Shown here piece after piece: positions 41,933 to 49,572 of a stretch of 64,000 bases of DNA. The notes under the pieces are model-generated. The model ran no database searches. It worked only from the letters and a program-made list of their open reading frames with translations, and was not told where the DNA came from. Position 1 is the first letter of the stretch. Each line of letters starts with the position of its first letter. Origin of the DNA: Actinomycetota bacterium (GTDB lineage: Bacteria; Actinomycetota; Thermoleophilia; Solirubrobacterales; Solirubrobacteraceae). Position numbers and translations under genes: made by a program. The stretch lies in assembly GCA_009699245.1 (NCBI GenBank), contig WLOQ01000002.1, positions 1 to 64,000 of the forward strand, written 5' to 3'.

Positions 41933-43273
41933 TCATCCGGTCACCGCCACGAGCTCCACCTCGGCGATGGCGCCGCCACCCGGCGCCCCGCCGATGACGA
42001 CGTCGCCGTCCCAGCGGCGGGCGAGGTCGCGGGCAATCGCCAGGCCGATGCCGGTCCCCGGAGCCCCACTCGACACGCCGGCCCGCCCGCGATGGAAACG
42101 GGCGAAGACCGCCTCGGCCTCCCCCTCGGAGAGCCCGGGGCCGTGATCGCGCACCCGGATGATCGGCCCGTCGACGTCGAGCTCGATCGGCTCACCCGGG
42201 GCGTACGAGATCGCATTCTCGATCAGGACGTCGAGGATGCGATCGAGATCGCGCGGATGGATCTCAACCGGCGTTCCGGGCGCGGGACCGGTGTCGGCGA
42301 GGATGTCGCAGCCGGCGATGGCGGCGGGCGCCTCGAACCGCTCGACCGCCCGGCGGACCGCCGCAGCGGGGTCATCGGCGGCGAACGAGCCGCGCTCCTC
42401 CCCCGCCTGGCTGAGCTCGAGCAGGCCGTCGACGATCCCGGTGAGCCGGTCGACTTCGCCGATCGCGGCGTCGAGATCCGTCTCCTGCTGCGCCGTCGTC
42501 GCCTCGCCGCGGGCCGCCTCGAGCCGCAGCCGCAGGCCGGTCAATGGGGTGCGCAGCTGGTGTGACGCGTCGGCGACGAACTGTCGCTGGACGCTGAGCA
42601 GCACGACAAGGCGCTCGGTCATCGCGTTGAAGGTCCGCGAGAGGGTGCGCTGCTCCAGCGTCCCTTCGACGACGGCGCGTGCGTCGAGGTCGCCGTCGGC
42701 CACCTGCTGCGCCGCCTGCTCAAGGCGCACGATGGGACGGGCGATCAGTCGAGCGACGAGGGCTCCGACGAGCAGCCCGAGCGCGAGCACGACGAGGCCG
42801 ATGAGGCCGAGGCCGAGCCACGTGCGCCGCACCGCGCGGTTGACCGCCGCGACGCTCTGCGTGACGCGCACGGCCCCGATCGCCTTGCCGCCTTCGAGCA
42901 CGGGCGCCGCCGTCGCGAGGATCTCCCGGCCGAGCGTCTGCGAGTCGCGCCGCACCTGTGCCACGTTGCCCGACAGCGCGGTGGCGATCTCCGGCCGCCC
43001 GGCGTAGGACGTGCCGCGCGGGACGATGCCGGACGAGTCGGCGAGGATCGCGCCCTTCTGGTCGACGATCAGCACCCGGCCGCGGACGGAGCGCGCAGCG
43101 CGGCGGGCGAGCGTCGTCAGCCGCGCGACGCGGACGGGATTGAGGTCGGGCGCGGCTCGCGCGGCGACGACCTCCGACTGGGCACGGGCCTGGAGACGGA
43201 CCTCCGCGTCGACGCGATCGCGCAGGCTCACGCCGAGCGGCACGAGCAGTGCCACGATCGCCAGCACCAGCAC
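41933..43273 (-). CDS. Sensor histidine kinase
   Basis: A 446-residue two-component sensor: N-terminal membrane helix, extracytoplasmic sensor (about 20-148), second helix (about 151-173), HAMP, then the DHp box ADASHQLRTPLTGLRLRLEAA with the phospho-accepting His and the ATPase domain (LIENAISYAP N-box, VRDHGPGLSEG, GTGIGLAIA). The first usable start is GTG 43273, which leaves a helix with no basic residues before it. In frame 13 codons earlier lies VTLRRGLLLALAY, a better N-terminus, but its first codon is GTA overlapping the response-regulator stop (GTAA). Confidence 0.9.
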   Translation of the reverse strand: MLVLAIVALLVPLGVSLRDRVDAEVRLQARAQSEVVAARAAPDLNPVRVARLTTLARRAARSVRGRVLIVDQKGAILADSSGIVPRGTSYAGRPEIATALSGNVAQVRRDSQTLGREILATAAPVLEGGKAIGAVRVTQSVAAVNRAVRRTWLGLGLIGLVVLALGLLVGALVARLIARPIVRLEQAAQQVADGDLDARAVVEGTLEQRTLSRTFNAMTERLVVLLSVQRQFVADASHQLRTPLTGLRLRLEAARGEATTAQQETDLDAAIGEVDRLTGIVDGLLELSQAGEERGSFAADDPAAAVRRAVERFEAPAAIAGCDILADTGPAPGTPVEIHPRDLDRILDVLIENAISYAPGEPIELDVDGPIIRVRDHGPGLSEGEAEAVFARFHRGRAGVSSGAPGTGIGLAIARDLARRWDGDVVIGGAPGGGAIAEVELVAVTG

Positions 43274-43308
43274 ATAGGCCAGCGCCAGCAGCAGGCCGCG
43301 CCGGAGGG

Positions 43309-44025
43309 TTACGGCGCCTCGCCCTGTCCGTCCGCGAAGCGGAATCCGACACCGCGAACGGTCTCGATCCAGCGCGGGTTCGCGGCGTCGTCGCCGAGCT
43401 TGCGGCGCAGCCAGCCGATGTGCACGTCGAGGGTCTTCGTCGAGCCGAACCAGTTCACGTCCCAGACACGGGCCATGAGGTCGTCACGGCTGATCACGAT
43501 CCCTGCGTGGCTCGCGAGCTCGACGAGGAGGTCGTACTCCTTGCGGCTGAGCTCAACCTCGGCGCCGCCGAGGAACACGCGCCGCGCCGCACGGTCGATC
43601 CGCAGCTCGTCGATCTCCAGCGGCTCGACCTCATCTGGCTCGTCCTGGGGCGCGGGCTCGGCCGTCCGCCGCAGCACGGCGCGGATGCGCGCGATGACCT
43701 CGGCGGCCGAGAACGGCTTGACCACGTAGTCGTCGGCGCCAATCTCGAGGCCCACGACGCGGTCGGTCTCCGTGCCGCGCGCGGTGAGCATGATGATCGG
43801 CACGCGCGAGTGGGCGCGAATCTCCCGCGCGACGTCGCGGCCGTCGCCGTCCGGCAGGTTCAGGTCGAGCAGCACGAGGTCGGGCTCCTCAGCCGCGAAC
43901 AGCTCAAGCGCTCGGGCGACGGTCGGCGCGAGCGATGGCGTGAAGCCCTCGCGCTCGAGCATCCGCGCGAACGGCTCGGCAATCGACATCTCGTCCTCGA
44001 CCAGCAGGATCCGGGGGCCGCCCAT
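43309..44025 (-). CDS. OmpR/PhoB-type response regulator
   Basis: A 238-residue DNA-binding response regulator. The receiver has acidic residues in LVEDEM, phospho-acceptor D54 (LLDLNLPDGDG), T/Ser in MLTARG and the Lys of VVKPF. The winged-helix effector (ELSRKEYDLLVELASHAG then RVWDVNWFGSTKTLDVHIGWLRRKLGDD) is complete. The usual target would be tandem direct repeats; candidates lie upstream of the apbE gene. Probably paired with the downstream kinase. TACGCT 8 nt upstream of ATG 44025 may be its -10. Confidence 0.95.
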   Translation of the reverse strand: MGGPRILLVEDEMSIAEPFARMLEREGFTPSLAPTVARALELFAAEEPDLVLLDLNLPDGDGRDVAREIRAHSRVPIIMLTARGTETDRVVGLEIGADDYVVKPFSAAEVIARIRAVLRRTAEPAPQDEPDEVEPLEIDELRIDRAARRVFLGGAEVELSRKEYDLLVELASHAGIVISRDDLMARVWDVNWFGSTKTLDVHIGWLRRKLGDDAANPRWIETVRGVGFRFADGQGEAP

Positions 44026-44033
44026 GACGGGGG

Positions 44034-44039
44034 AGCGTA
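44034..44039 (-). promoter_or_regulatory. Probable leaderless -10 of the response regulator
   Basis: TACGCT on the minus strand ends 8 nt before ATG 44025. Confidence 0.4.
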
Positions 44040-44137
44040 TCCGCGGCGAGCGCGTCGCACGACCGAGCCGCAGACCTTTACCGAAGTTTTGCGCAGCGTT
44101 GGTCCGGCATTTCGCACCCAGGCGTCACGGTGTGCCC

Positions 44138-44584
44138 ATGATCACTTTCAGCCGCAGGACCATCACCGCAGCAACCATCACCGCCGTTGGTGCCCTGGGT
44201 GCCGTCGCGCTGGCTGCCAGCTCGCAGGGAGCTGACCCGTCGACCGCATCCGCCGAGACCGCCCCGCTCACCGCCCAGGCGCCCGAGGTGCAGACGGTCG
44301 TCGTGCACCGGACGATCAAGCGGGTGCGGCACGTCGCCGCGCCGGCCCCGGGCGCCCAGACCTCGTCGGCGCCGGCCACGGCACCGCGGCCGCGCAGCGT
44401 CGTCGCCCCGAACGAGGCCACCTCCGGTGACCTGCCGGACGCGACGGACGACAACGAGCAGGCCGACGACAGCCAGGAGTACACCGACACGAACGACGAC
44501 AACGTCGCCGAGCAGCCGGAGCAGGACTCCGAGGACACCCAGAGCGTCGACAGCTCCAACGGATACGAGCCCGGCGATGACTGA
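44138..44584 (+). CDS. Exported protein with basic segment and acidic tail
   Basis: A 148-residue protein: signal anchor or signal peptide (residues 5-28, TITAATITAVGALGAVALAA), then a Thr/Ala linker, a short basic stretch VVVHRTIKRVRHV, an Ala/Pro segment, and a long acidic Asp/Glu/Asn tail (DATDDNEQADDSQEYTDTND..). It is predicted to be disordered outside the membrane; the tail could bind cations. Its end overlaps the next gene by 8 nt. The basic segment recurs in the next protein (RKVIIRRVVVTKHVTVVKY), suggesting the two are related. No known family. Confidence 0.68.
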   Translation: MITFSRRTITAATITAVGALGAVALAASSQGADPSTASAETAPLTAQAPEVQTVVVHRTIKRVRHVAAPAPGAQTSSAPATAPRPRSVVAPNEATSGDLPDATDDNEQADDSQEYTDTNDDNVAEQPEQDSEDTQSVDSSNGYEPGDD

Positions 44585-44999
44585 TCGCGCCCCTCAGCCT
44601 CAGGCGCGGCGTCCCGACCCGCACGCCGCGAAGCGCCGCACCGCACGCCGCGTCTTCGCGGTGTCGGGAGCCGCCTTCGCGGTGGTGCTCGGGAGCCTCG
44701 GCATCCAGATGGCGAGCGGGAACGACCCGCTCATCACGCCGAAGCCCGCGGCATCGGCCACGGTGGCGTCCGTCCCCGCAAAGCGCAAGGTCATCATCCG
44801 TCGCGTCGTGGTGACGAAGCACGTGACCGTGGTGAAGTACGACCGCCCGGCGTCGGTCCAGCAGCAGACGTCGGCACCCCTCCAGCGATCGACATCCGCT
44901 CCCGTGCAGCAGCAGCAAACGACGACATCGGTGCAGCAGCAGGCACCCGCTCCCGTCCAGCAGCAGGCGCCCGCTCCCGTGCGCACGCGCACGTCCTGA
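44577..44999 (+). CDS. Single-pass protein with basic segment and Gln/Pro repeats
   Basis: A 140-residue protein: cytoplasmic N-terminus (about 1-25, rich in Arg/Pro), membrane helix at about 27-48, a basic beta-like stretch (RKVIIRRVVVTKHVTVVKYD) and a Gln/Pro/Thr tail built from VQQQAPAP units. ATG 44577 overlaps the previous stop by 8 nt. The organisation helix, basic patch, disordered tail matches the preceding protein. It may be a wall-spanning linker or partner of the redox proteins that follow. Function unknown. Confidence 0.68.
   Translation: MTDRAPQPQARRPDPHAAKRRTARRVFAVSGAAFAVVLGSLGIQMASGNDPLITPKPAASATVASVPAKRKVIIRRVVVTKHVTVVKYDRPASVQQQTSAPLQRSTSAPVQQQQTTTSVQQQAPAPVQQQAPAPVRTRTS
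44931..44978 (+). repeat. 24-bp tandem coding repeat
   Basis: Two adjacent 24-bp units (44931-44954 and 44955-44978), differing at two bases, encode VQQQAPAP twice. Confidence 0.75.
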
Positions 45000-45007
45000 T
45001 GCCGCGA

Positions 45008-45046
45008 TCCTCATCAGACTCTCAGGCCACGTCGGTGTGATGAGGA
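45008..45046 (+). promoter_or_regulatory. Inverted repeat and possible direct-repeat box upstream of apbE
   Basis: TCCTCATCA (45008-45016) and TGATGAGGA (45038-45046) are a perfect 9-bp inverted repeat separated by 21 nt; the 3' arm covers the GAGGA next to ATG 45048. Within the left part CTCATCAGACTCTCAGG reads as two loosely similar 10-bp direct repeats, the layout of OmpR-type regulator sites. Confidence 0.4.
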
Positions 45047-45047
45047 C

Positions 45048-46085
45048 ATGGAACGCCGCAGCATCCCCACCCCAGTGACCGACGCGCCCGCCCCAGGGCC
45101 GGCGAGCGTCGATCACAGCTTCACCTTGATGGGGACCCACATGCGGCTCGTGATCGGGAACCCGGCTTCCGCGACGGCACCCGACCCGCAGGACGCCCGC
45201 GCCGCGGCGCTCGAGCTCCTGGAGGACTACAACGGACGGCTCTCACGCTTTCGCGAGGACTCCGAGCTGTGTCGGCTCAACGCGGACCCTCGCGCCACCG
45301 TCCCCGCCTCCGAGCTCCTGCGTGACGCCGTCTCGGCGGCGCTCTTGGCCGCCGAGTACACCGGCGGGCTCGTCGACCCGACGCTGCTCGGGCGCCTTGA
45401 GGCCGCCGGCTACACGGACTCATGGGATCGGTCGCTGCGCCTCGACCTGCGCGAGGCGCTCGACGGCCCGCGACCCGCGTCGCACCCCGCGGCGGCGTCC
45501 CCCGAGGCCGCGTGGCGTGCCGTGCGCGTCGACGATGCTGCCGGGACGATCACGCGCCCGATCGGCCTGCGCCTCGACACCGGCGGCACCGGCAAGGGCC
45601 ACGCCGCCGACCGTGTCGCAGCGCTGCTCGAGGGCTACGACGCCTGGGTGATCGACTGCGGCGGCGACCTGCGCCTTGGTGGACAAGCAGGCGCCGTGCG
45701 CGAGATCGAGGTCGAGCACCCGTTCACCGGCGAGACGATCGAGACGATCCGCGCACGCGACGGCGCGGTCGCCACCTCCGGGATCCGCTCGCGCATCTGG
45801 CGCGCCCCGGACGGCTCCGTGCGCCATCACCTGCTCGATCCGTCGACCGGCGAGCCGGCCTTCACCGGGCTCGTGGCGGTCACCGCCCTCGCGCCGACGG
45901 CGGTCGAGGCGGAGGCCCTGGCGAAGGCCGCGCTGCTCAGCGGCCCGGCCCGCGCGCGGGCCGTCCTCCAGCGCCACGGTGGCATCACCGTCGCTGAGGA
46001 CGGGTCCGCCGAGCGCATCGGCAGGCTCGAGCCCGCCCCCCGCATCCGCCTGCGCATCCCCACGACCAGGAGCACCGACACATGA
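45048..46085 (+). CDS. apbE: FAD:protein FMN transferase (ApbE family)
   Basis: A 345-residue flavin transferase that links FMN covalently to Thr/Ser of target proteins outside the cytoplasm. FTLMGTHMRLVI starts the domain, LRLDTGGTGKGHAAD (the K-G-A/Y-A-D motif) binds FAD, WVIDCGGDLRLGG follows, and ATSGIRSRIWRA with HHLLDPSTGEPA contains the metal-binding and H-h-i-D-P motifs. No export signal is visible. The cluster encodes no FMN-binding-domain substrate, so the target lies elsewhere or is unrecognised. ATGA overlap with the next gene. Confidence 0.93.
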   Translation: MERRSIPTPVTDAPAPGPASVDHSFTLMGTHMRLVIGNPASATAPDPQDARAAALELLEDYNGRLSRFREDSELCRLNADPRATVPASELLRDAVSAALLAAEYTGGLVDPTLLGRLEAAGYTDSWDRSLRLDLREALDGPRPASHPAAASPEAAWRAVRVDDAAGTITRPIGLRLDTGGTGKGHAADRVAALLEGYDAWVIDCGGDLRLGGQAGAVREIEVEHPFTGETIETIRARDGAVATSGIRSRIWRAPDGSVRHHLLDPSTGEPAFTGLVAVTALAPTAVEAEALAKAALLSGPARARAVLQRHGGITVAEDGSAERIGRLEPAPRIRLRIPTTRSTDT

Positions 46086-46669
46086 ATCCCGACCCCTTCG
46101 AGTACGGCTGGTGGCTCGCCTCGCGCTCCGCAGGCATCGTCGCCATGGTCCTGCTGTCGGTCTCGGTGATCCTCGGCCTGCTGATGGCCAATGGCCTCCC
46201 CGCACGGCCGGGCGTCAAGCGCACGCAGCTCAACATCCACGAGGCGACGGCGCTCGCCGGACTCATCGCGATCGCGGTCCACGGGCTGACGCTGCTCGGC
46301 GACAGCTACCTCCACCCGAGCGTCGTCGACATCGCCGTGCCGTTCACGATCAGTTACCGCCCGGGGTTCACGGGCGTCGGGATCATCGCCGGCTGGCTCG
46401 CGGCCTTCCTCGGGTTGACCTTCTACACGCGCAAGCTCATCGGCAATAAGCGCTGGCGCACGATTCACCGAGCGACGATCATCGTCTGGGTCCTCGGCGT
46501 CATCCACACGCTCGGCGGCGGCACCGACGCCGGCACCGTGTGGCTCCAGGTGATCCTGCTCGTCACCGGCATCCCGATCGTCTTCCTCTTCATCCGGCGG
46601 CTGATCCCTGAGGCGGCGAACCCCTCCGTCCCGGACCGCCGCCCGCGGCGCGAGCGGAACGCAGCGTGA
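46082..46669 (+). CDS. Ferric-reductase-like transmembrane heme protein
   Basis: A 195-residue protein with about six membrane helices. Two His pairs lie across two helices: H53 and H67 (HEATALAGLIAIAVHG), H129 and H142 (HRATIIVWVLGVIH), spaced 13-14 residues apart as in diheme b-type ferric-reductase/MsrQ-like domains. It would move electrons across the membrane. There is no fused flavin domain, so the separate ferredoxin reductase or ferredoxins that follow are likely partners. Overlaps apbE (ATGA) and the reductase (GTGA). Confidence 0.88.
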   Translation: MNPDPFEYGWWLASRSAGIVAMVLLSVSVILGLLMANGLPARPGVKRTQLNIHEATALAGLIAIAVHGLTLLGDSYLHPSVVDIAVPFTISYRPGFTGVGIIAGWLAAFLGLTFYTRKLIGNKRWRTIHRATIIVWVLGVIHTLGGGTDAGTVWLQVILLVTGIPIVFLFIRRLIPEAANPSVPDRRPRRERNAA

Positions 46670-47763
46670 GCGCGGGCGTCGTCATCGCCGGCGGCGGGCT
46701 CGCCGGCCAGCGCTGCGCGGAGACGCTGCGCCGTGAGGGCTATACGGGTCCGATCACGATCGTCGGCGCCGAGGGCCACCTCCCCTATGACCGCCCACCG
46801 CTCTCCAAGGCGTTCCTCGCAGGGGAGCTCGAGCGCGAGAGCCTCTCCTTGCGGCCGGCCGGGTGGCACGCCGAGCAGGGCATCGAGCTGCGCCTCGGCG
46901 ATCCGGTCGCAGCGGTCGACGTGGAGGGACAACGGCTCGTCCTCGCCTCCGGCGCCGAGCTCCCGTACATGCAGCTCGTCGCGGCCACCGGCAGCCGCGC
47001 GCGGACCCTCCCGGCGCTCGACGGTCTCGCGAACGTCCAGACGCTCCGCGACCTCCCCGATGCGGAGTGCCTGCGCGCCGCCCTCGTCCCCGGGGCCCAT
47101 CTCGCGGTCATCGGCGCCGGCCTGATCGGCCAGGAGATCGCGGCGACGGCGAAGAAGCTCGGCGCGCAGGTGACCCTCGTCGAGGCGGCACCGCTGCCGC
47201 TCGAGCGCGCACTGCACCCCGACCTGGCGCAGTGGCTCGTCGACCTGCAGCGCGAGGAGGGCGTCGACGTGCGCCTGGGCATCACCTCCCAGGCGCCGGA
47301 GACTGCGGATGGGCGCCTCACCGCCCTTCCGCTGAGCGACGGGTCGCGGCTCACCCCCGACGTCGTCCTCGTCGCGATCGGCGTCATCCCCAACCGGGAA
47401 TGGCTCGGTGACGACGCGCAGGCCGTCCTCGCACGTCCCGAGATCCTCGCCGTCGGCGACCTCGCCGGCGGGGACCACTGGGAGCTCGCGGTCCATCAGG
47501 GGCGCGCCGCCGCACGCACGATCCTCGGCGCTCCGCTCGCCCCCACACCGTTCACCGGCTGGTGGAGTGACGTCCACGGCGTGCGCCTGCAGGGGTTCGG
47601 CGACCCAGCCGGCGCCGATGCGATCGAGCTCGACGGCGACCCCGGCGAGCGGAGCTTCAGCGCCGTCGCGCTGCGCGACGGTCGTCCGGTCGCGGCACTC
47701 GCCGTCGGTCGGCCGCGTGAGGTGCCGCGCCTGAAGGCCCTTTTCACCGCCACCCCCGATTAG
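46666..47763 (+). CDS. Ferredoxin reductase-like FAD/NAD oxidoreductase
   Basis: A 365-residue flavoprotein. GVVIAGGGLAGQRCAETLR binds FAD, YDRPPLSKAFL is the family signature of rubredoxin/ferredoxin reductases, LAVIGAGLIGQEIAA binds NAD(P)H and ILAVGDLA is the second FAD motif. The C-terminal domain is short (about 60 residues). GTG start overlaps the upstream stop as GTGA. It is followed by two ferredoxins, so electron transfer between NAD(P)H and these proteins is expected, perhaps feeding the membrane heme protein. Confidence 0.92.
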   Translation: MSAGVVIAGGGLAGQRCAETLRREGYTGPITIVGAEGHLPYDRPPLSKAFLAGELERESLSLRPAGWHAEQGIELRLGDPVAAVDVEGQRLVLASGAELPYMQLVAATGSRARTLPALDGLANVQTLRDLPDAECLRAALVPGAHLAVIGAGLIGQEIAATAKKLGAQVTLVEAAPLPLERALHPDLAQWLVDLQREEGVDVRLGITSQAPETADGRLTALPLSDGSRLTPDVVLVAIGVIPNREWLGDDAQAVLARPEILAVGDLAGGDHWELAVHQGRAAARTILGAPLAPTPFTGWWSDVHGVRLQGFGDPAGADAIELDGDPGERSFSAVALRDGRPVAALAVGRPREVPRLKALFTATPD

Positions 47764-47773
47764 GATTGAGGCC

Positions 47774-47980
47774 ATGTCCCTGACTCCCAGCATCCTCGCC
47801 GACGACTGCGCCGGCCACGGCGACTGCGTCGACATCGCACCCGAGGTCTTCGCCATCGAGGGCGACATCGCGGTCGTCATCGGGTCCGGCCCGGACGAGC
47901 TCCTGATGAAGGCGGCCGAGAGCTGCCCGTCGGTCGCCATCGTGCTGACCGACGACGCCGGCGACCAGGTCTACCCCTGA
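47774..47980 (+). CDS. Single-cluster ferredoxin, copy 1
   Basis: A 68-residue ferredoxin with three Cys: C12 and C18 (DDCAGHGDC) and C51 (ESCPSVAI). The second-position Cys of the usual four is replaced by Gly, the pattern of actinobacterial [3Fe-4S] ferredoxins that serve P450s and other oxidases. ATG 47774 lies 10 bp after the reductase stop; TAGGAT 7 nt upstream could be a promoter or simply part of the ribosome site. The net charge is strongly acidic. Confidence 0.9.
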   Translation: MSLTPSILADDCAGHGDCVDIAPEVFAIEGDIAVVIGSGPDELLMKAAESCPSVAIVLTDDAGDQVYP

Positions 47981-47982
47981 CC

Positions 47983-48192
47983 ATGGCACTCCTCCCCTCC
48001 GTCGACCCTGAGGTCTGCGCCGGCCGCGGCGAGTGCCTCTTCATCGCCCCGCAGGTCTTCACCATCGAGGTCGATGTCGCATCGGTGATCGGCAGCGGCC
48101 CGGACGAGCTGATCCTTGAGGCGGCTCGCGCATGCCCCTCGCAGGCGATCACCGTGATCGACGCCCAGGCCGGGGCGCAGGTCCACCCGTAG
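47983..48192 (+). CDS. Single-cluster ferredoxin, copy 2
   Basis: A 69-residue paralogue of the preceding ferredoxin, starting 2 bp after its stop. Cys are at the same positions (C12, C18, C51: VCAGRGEC and ACPSQAI), and the central VIGSGPDEL is identical. The loops around the cluster differ, so the copies may serve different partners or potentials. Their tandem arrangement implies duplication within the cluster. Confidence 0.9.
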   Translation: MALLPSVDPEVCAGRGECLFIAPQVFTIEVDVASVIGSGPDELILEAARACPSQAITVIDAQAGAQVHP

Positions 48193-48234
48193 AACTCTCA
48201 GAGTCCCTGAAGTTCCGCGCGTAAGGGTGACGGC

Positions 48235-48594
48235 ATGATCGACCGGATTCCCGGCGGCCGGCGCTCCTTCATCGCGCTGGTCGTCTCACTCGCCCTCTTC
48301 GCCGCCGTCGTGGCGGTCCTCGCAGTCACGATGGCTCGCGGTGACGACCCTGCCCTGGGCAGCGGCGCCCGCGCCGCCGACGTTCCCGCGCGACAGGCGA
48401 AGCCGCGCCAGACGGACGTGCCGCAGGGCACACCCCCCGGCCGCGGGGTCGATCCGGACGGTGACAACTGGCAGGGCGGCGGGCGATCGCACGACGATGC
48501 GTGGGAGCGCCAGGGCGCACCGCAGGGCGGGGCGCAGCAGCAGGGCGACTGGGGCAGCCAGCAAGGCCCGCCCGTGCGCTCCGGGACGAGCTAG
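48235..48594 (+). CDS. Single-pass exported protein, Gly/Gln-rich tail
   Basis: A 119-residue protein with one N-terminal helix (about 10-33, SFIALVVSLALFAAVVAVLAV) and a disordered tail rich in Gly, Gln, Asp and Trp (DNWQGGGRSHDDAWERQG, GGAQQQGDWGSQQG). It is the last gene of the redox cluster, 42 bp after the second ferredoxin. ACTCTCAG at 48194-48201 recalls the sequence upstream of apbE. No family recognised. Confidence 0.65.
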   Translation: MIDRIPGGRRSFIALVVSLALFAAVVAVLAVTMARGDDPALGSGARAADVPARQAKPRQTDVPQGTPPGRGVDPDGDNWQGGGRSHDDAWERQGAPQGGAQQQGDWGSQQGPPVRSGTS

Positions 48595-48604
48595 GCCCCG
48601 GGCA

Positions 48605-49522
48605 TCAGACGCGCCGCAGCGCGTCGATCCCGGGGTTCGGGACGGGCTTCTCGCCGGTCCAGTCGTAGAACCCGAGCCCGGACTTCTTGCCGTACCACCC
48701 GGCCGAACGCATCTTGTGGAGCAGCGACGGCGGCGCGAGCCGCGGGTCGCGGAACTCGGCAAACATCCCCTCGGCAGCGCCGAAGAGCGTGTCGAGGCCC
48801 ACGAAGTCGGCGAGGGTCAGCGGTCCCATCGGGTGGCCGGCGCCGAGGCGCAGGGCGGCGTCGATGTCGGCGATCGACCCGATGCCCTCCTCGTAGCCGC
48901 GCACGGCATCGACGAGGAATGGGATGAGCAGGCGGTTGACGATGAACCCGGCGCGGTCCTTCGTCTGGACCGGGGTCTTGCCGATCCGCTCGACGTACTG
49001 CGTGCCGAGCGCGACCGCCTCCTCCGACGAGGTGATCGCGCGGATGACCTCGACGAGTTGCATGACCTGCGCGGGGTTGAAGAAGTGCAGCCCGATGAAG
49101 CGATCCGGGCGACCCGAGGCCGCCGCCTGCTCGACGACCGACAGCGACGAGGTGTTGGTCGCGAAGATCGCCTCCGGCTTGACGGCCGCATCGAGCTGGC
49201 CCCAGAGCGCGACCTTCGGCTCGATGCGCTCGACGATCGCCTCGATCACGAGATCGCAGTCGGCGAGCCCAGCGTGCTCCGTGGTGCCCATGATGCGCGC
49301 ACGAGTCGCAGCGGCGTCCTGCGCGTCGAGCTTGCCCTTCTCGACCGCGCGCGCGAGGAGCTTCTCCACTGAGGCGAGACCCTTCTCGAGCGCCGCGGCA
49401 TCGGCGTCGAGCAGCACGACGTCATAGCCGCCCTGGGCGGACACCTGAGCGATGCCATGGCCCATGAGGCCCGCACCAACGACTCCGACTCGACCGATCT
49501 GCGTCACCGACTGCTCCTTCAT
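48605..49522 (-). CDS. 3-hydroxyacyl-CoA (3-hydroxybutyryl-CoA) dehydrogenase
   Basis: A 305-residue NAD-dependent dehydrogenase. VGVVGAGLMGHGIAQVSAQGG binds NAD, ATNTSSLSV and GLHFFNPAQVMQLVEVI carry the catalytic Ser/His/Glu, and DRAGFIVNRLLIPFLVDAVR with GAGHPMGPLTLADFVGLD forms the C-terminal domain. Full length for the stand-alone (PaaH/HbdA-type) enzyme. ATG 49522 is chosen over TTG 49528. It fits with the fatty-acid enzymes elsewhere in the window but stands alone here. Confidence 0.94.
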   Translation of the reverse strand: MKEQSVTQIGRVGVVGAGLMGHGIAQVSAQGGYDVVLLDADAAALEKGLASVEKLLARAVEKGKLDAQDAAATRARIMGTTEHAGLADCDLVIEAIVERIEPKVALWGQLDAAVKPEAIFATNTSSLSVVEQAAASGRPDRFIGLHFFNPAQVMQLVEVIRAITSSEEAVALGTQYVERIGKTPVQTKDRAGFIVNRLLIPFLVDAVRGYEEGIGSIADIDAALRLGAGHPMGPLTLADFVGLDTLFGAAEGMFAEFRDPRLAPPSLLHKMRSAGWYGKKSGLGFYDWTGEKPVPNPGIDALRRV

Positions 49523-49572
49523 CGCCAACTCTGGAGCCTGGAACCCTAGGGGTCCGGGCGCCAGAGCGCGCG

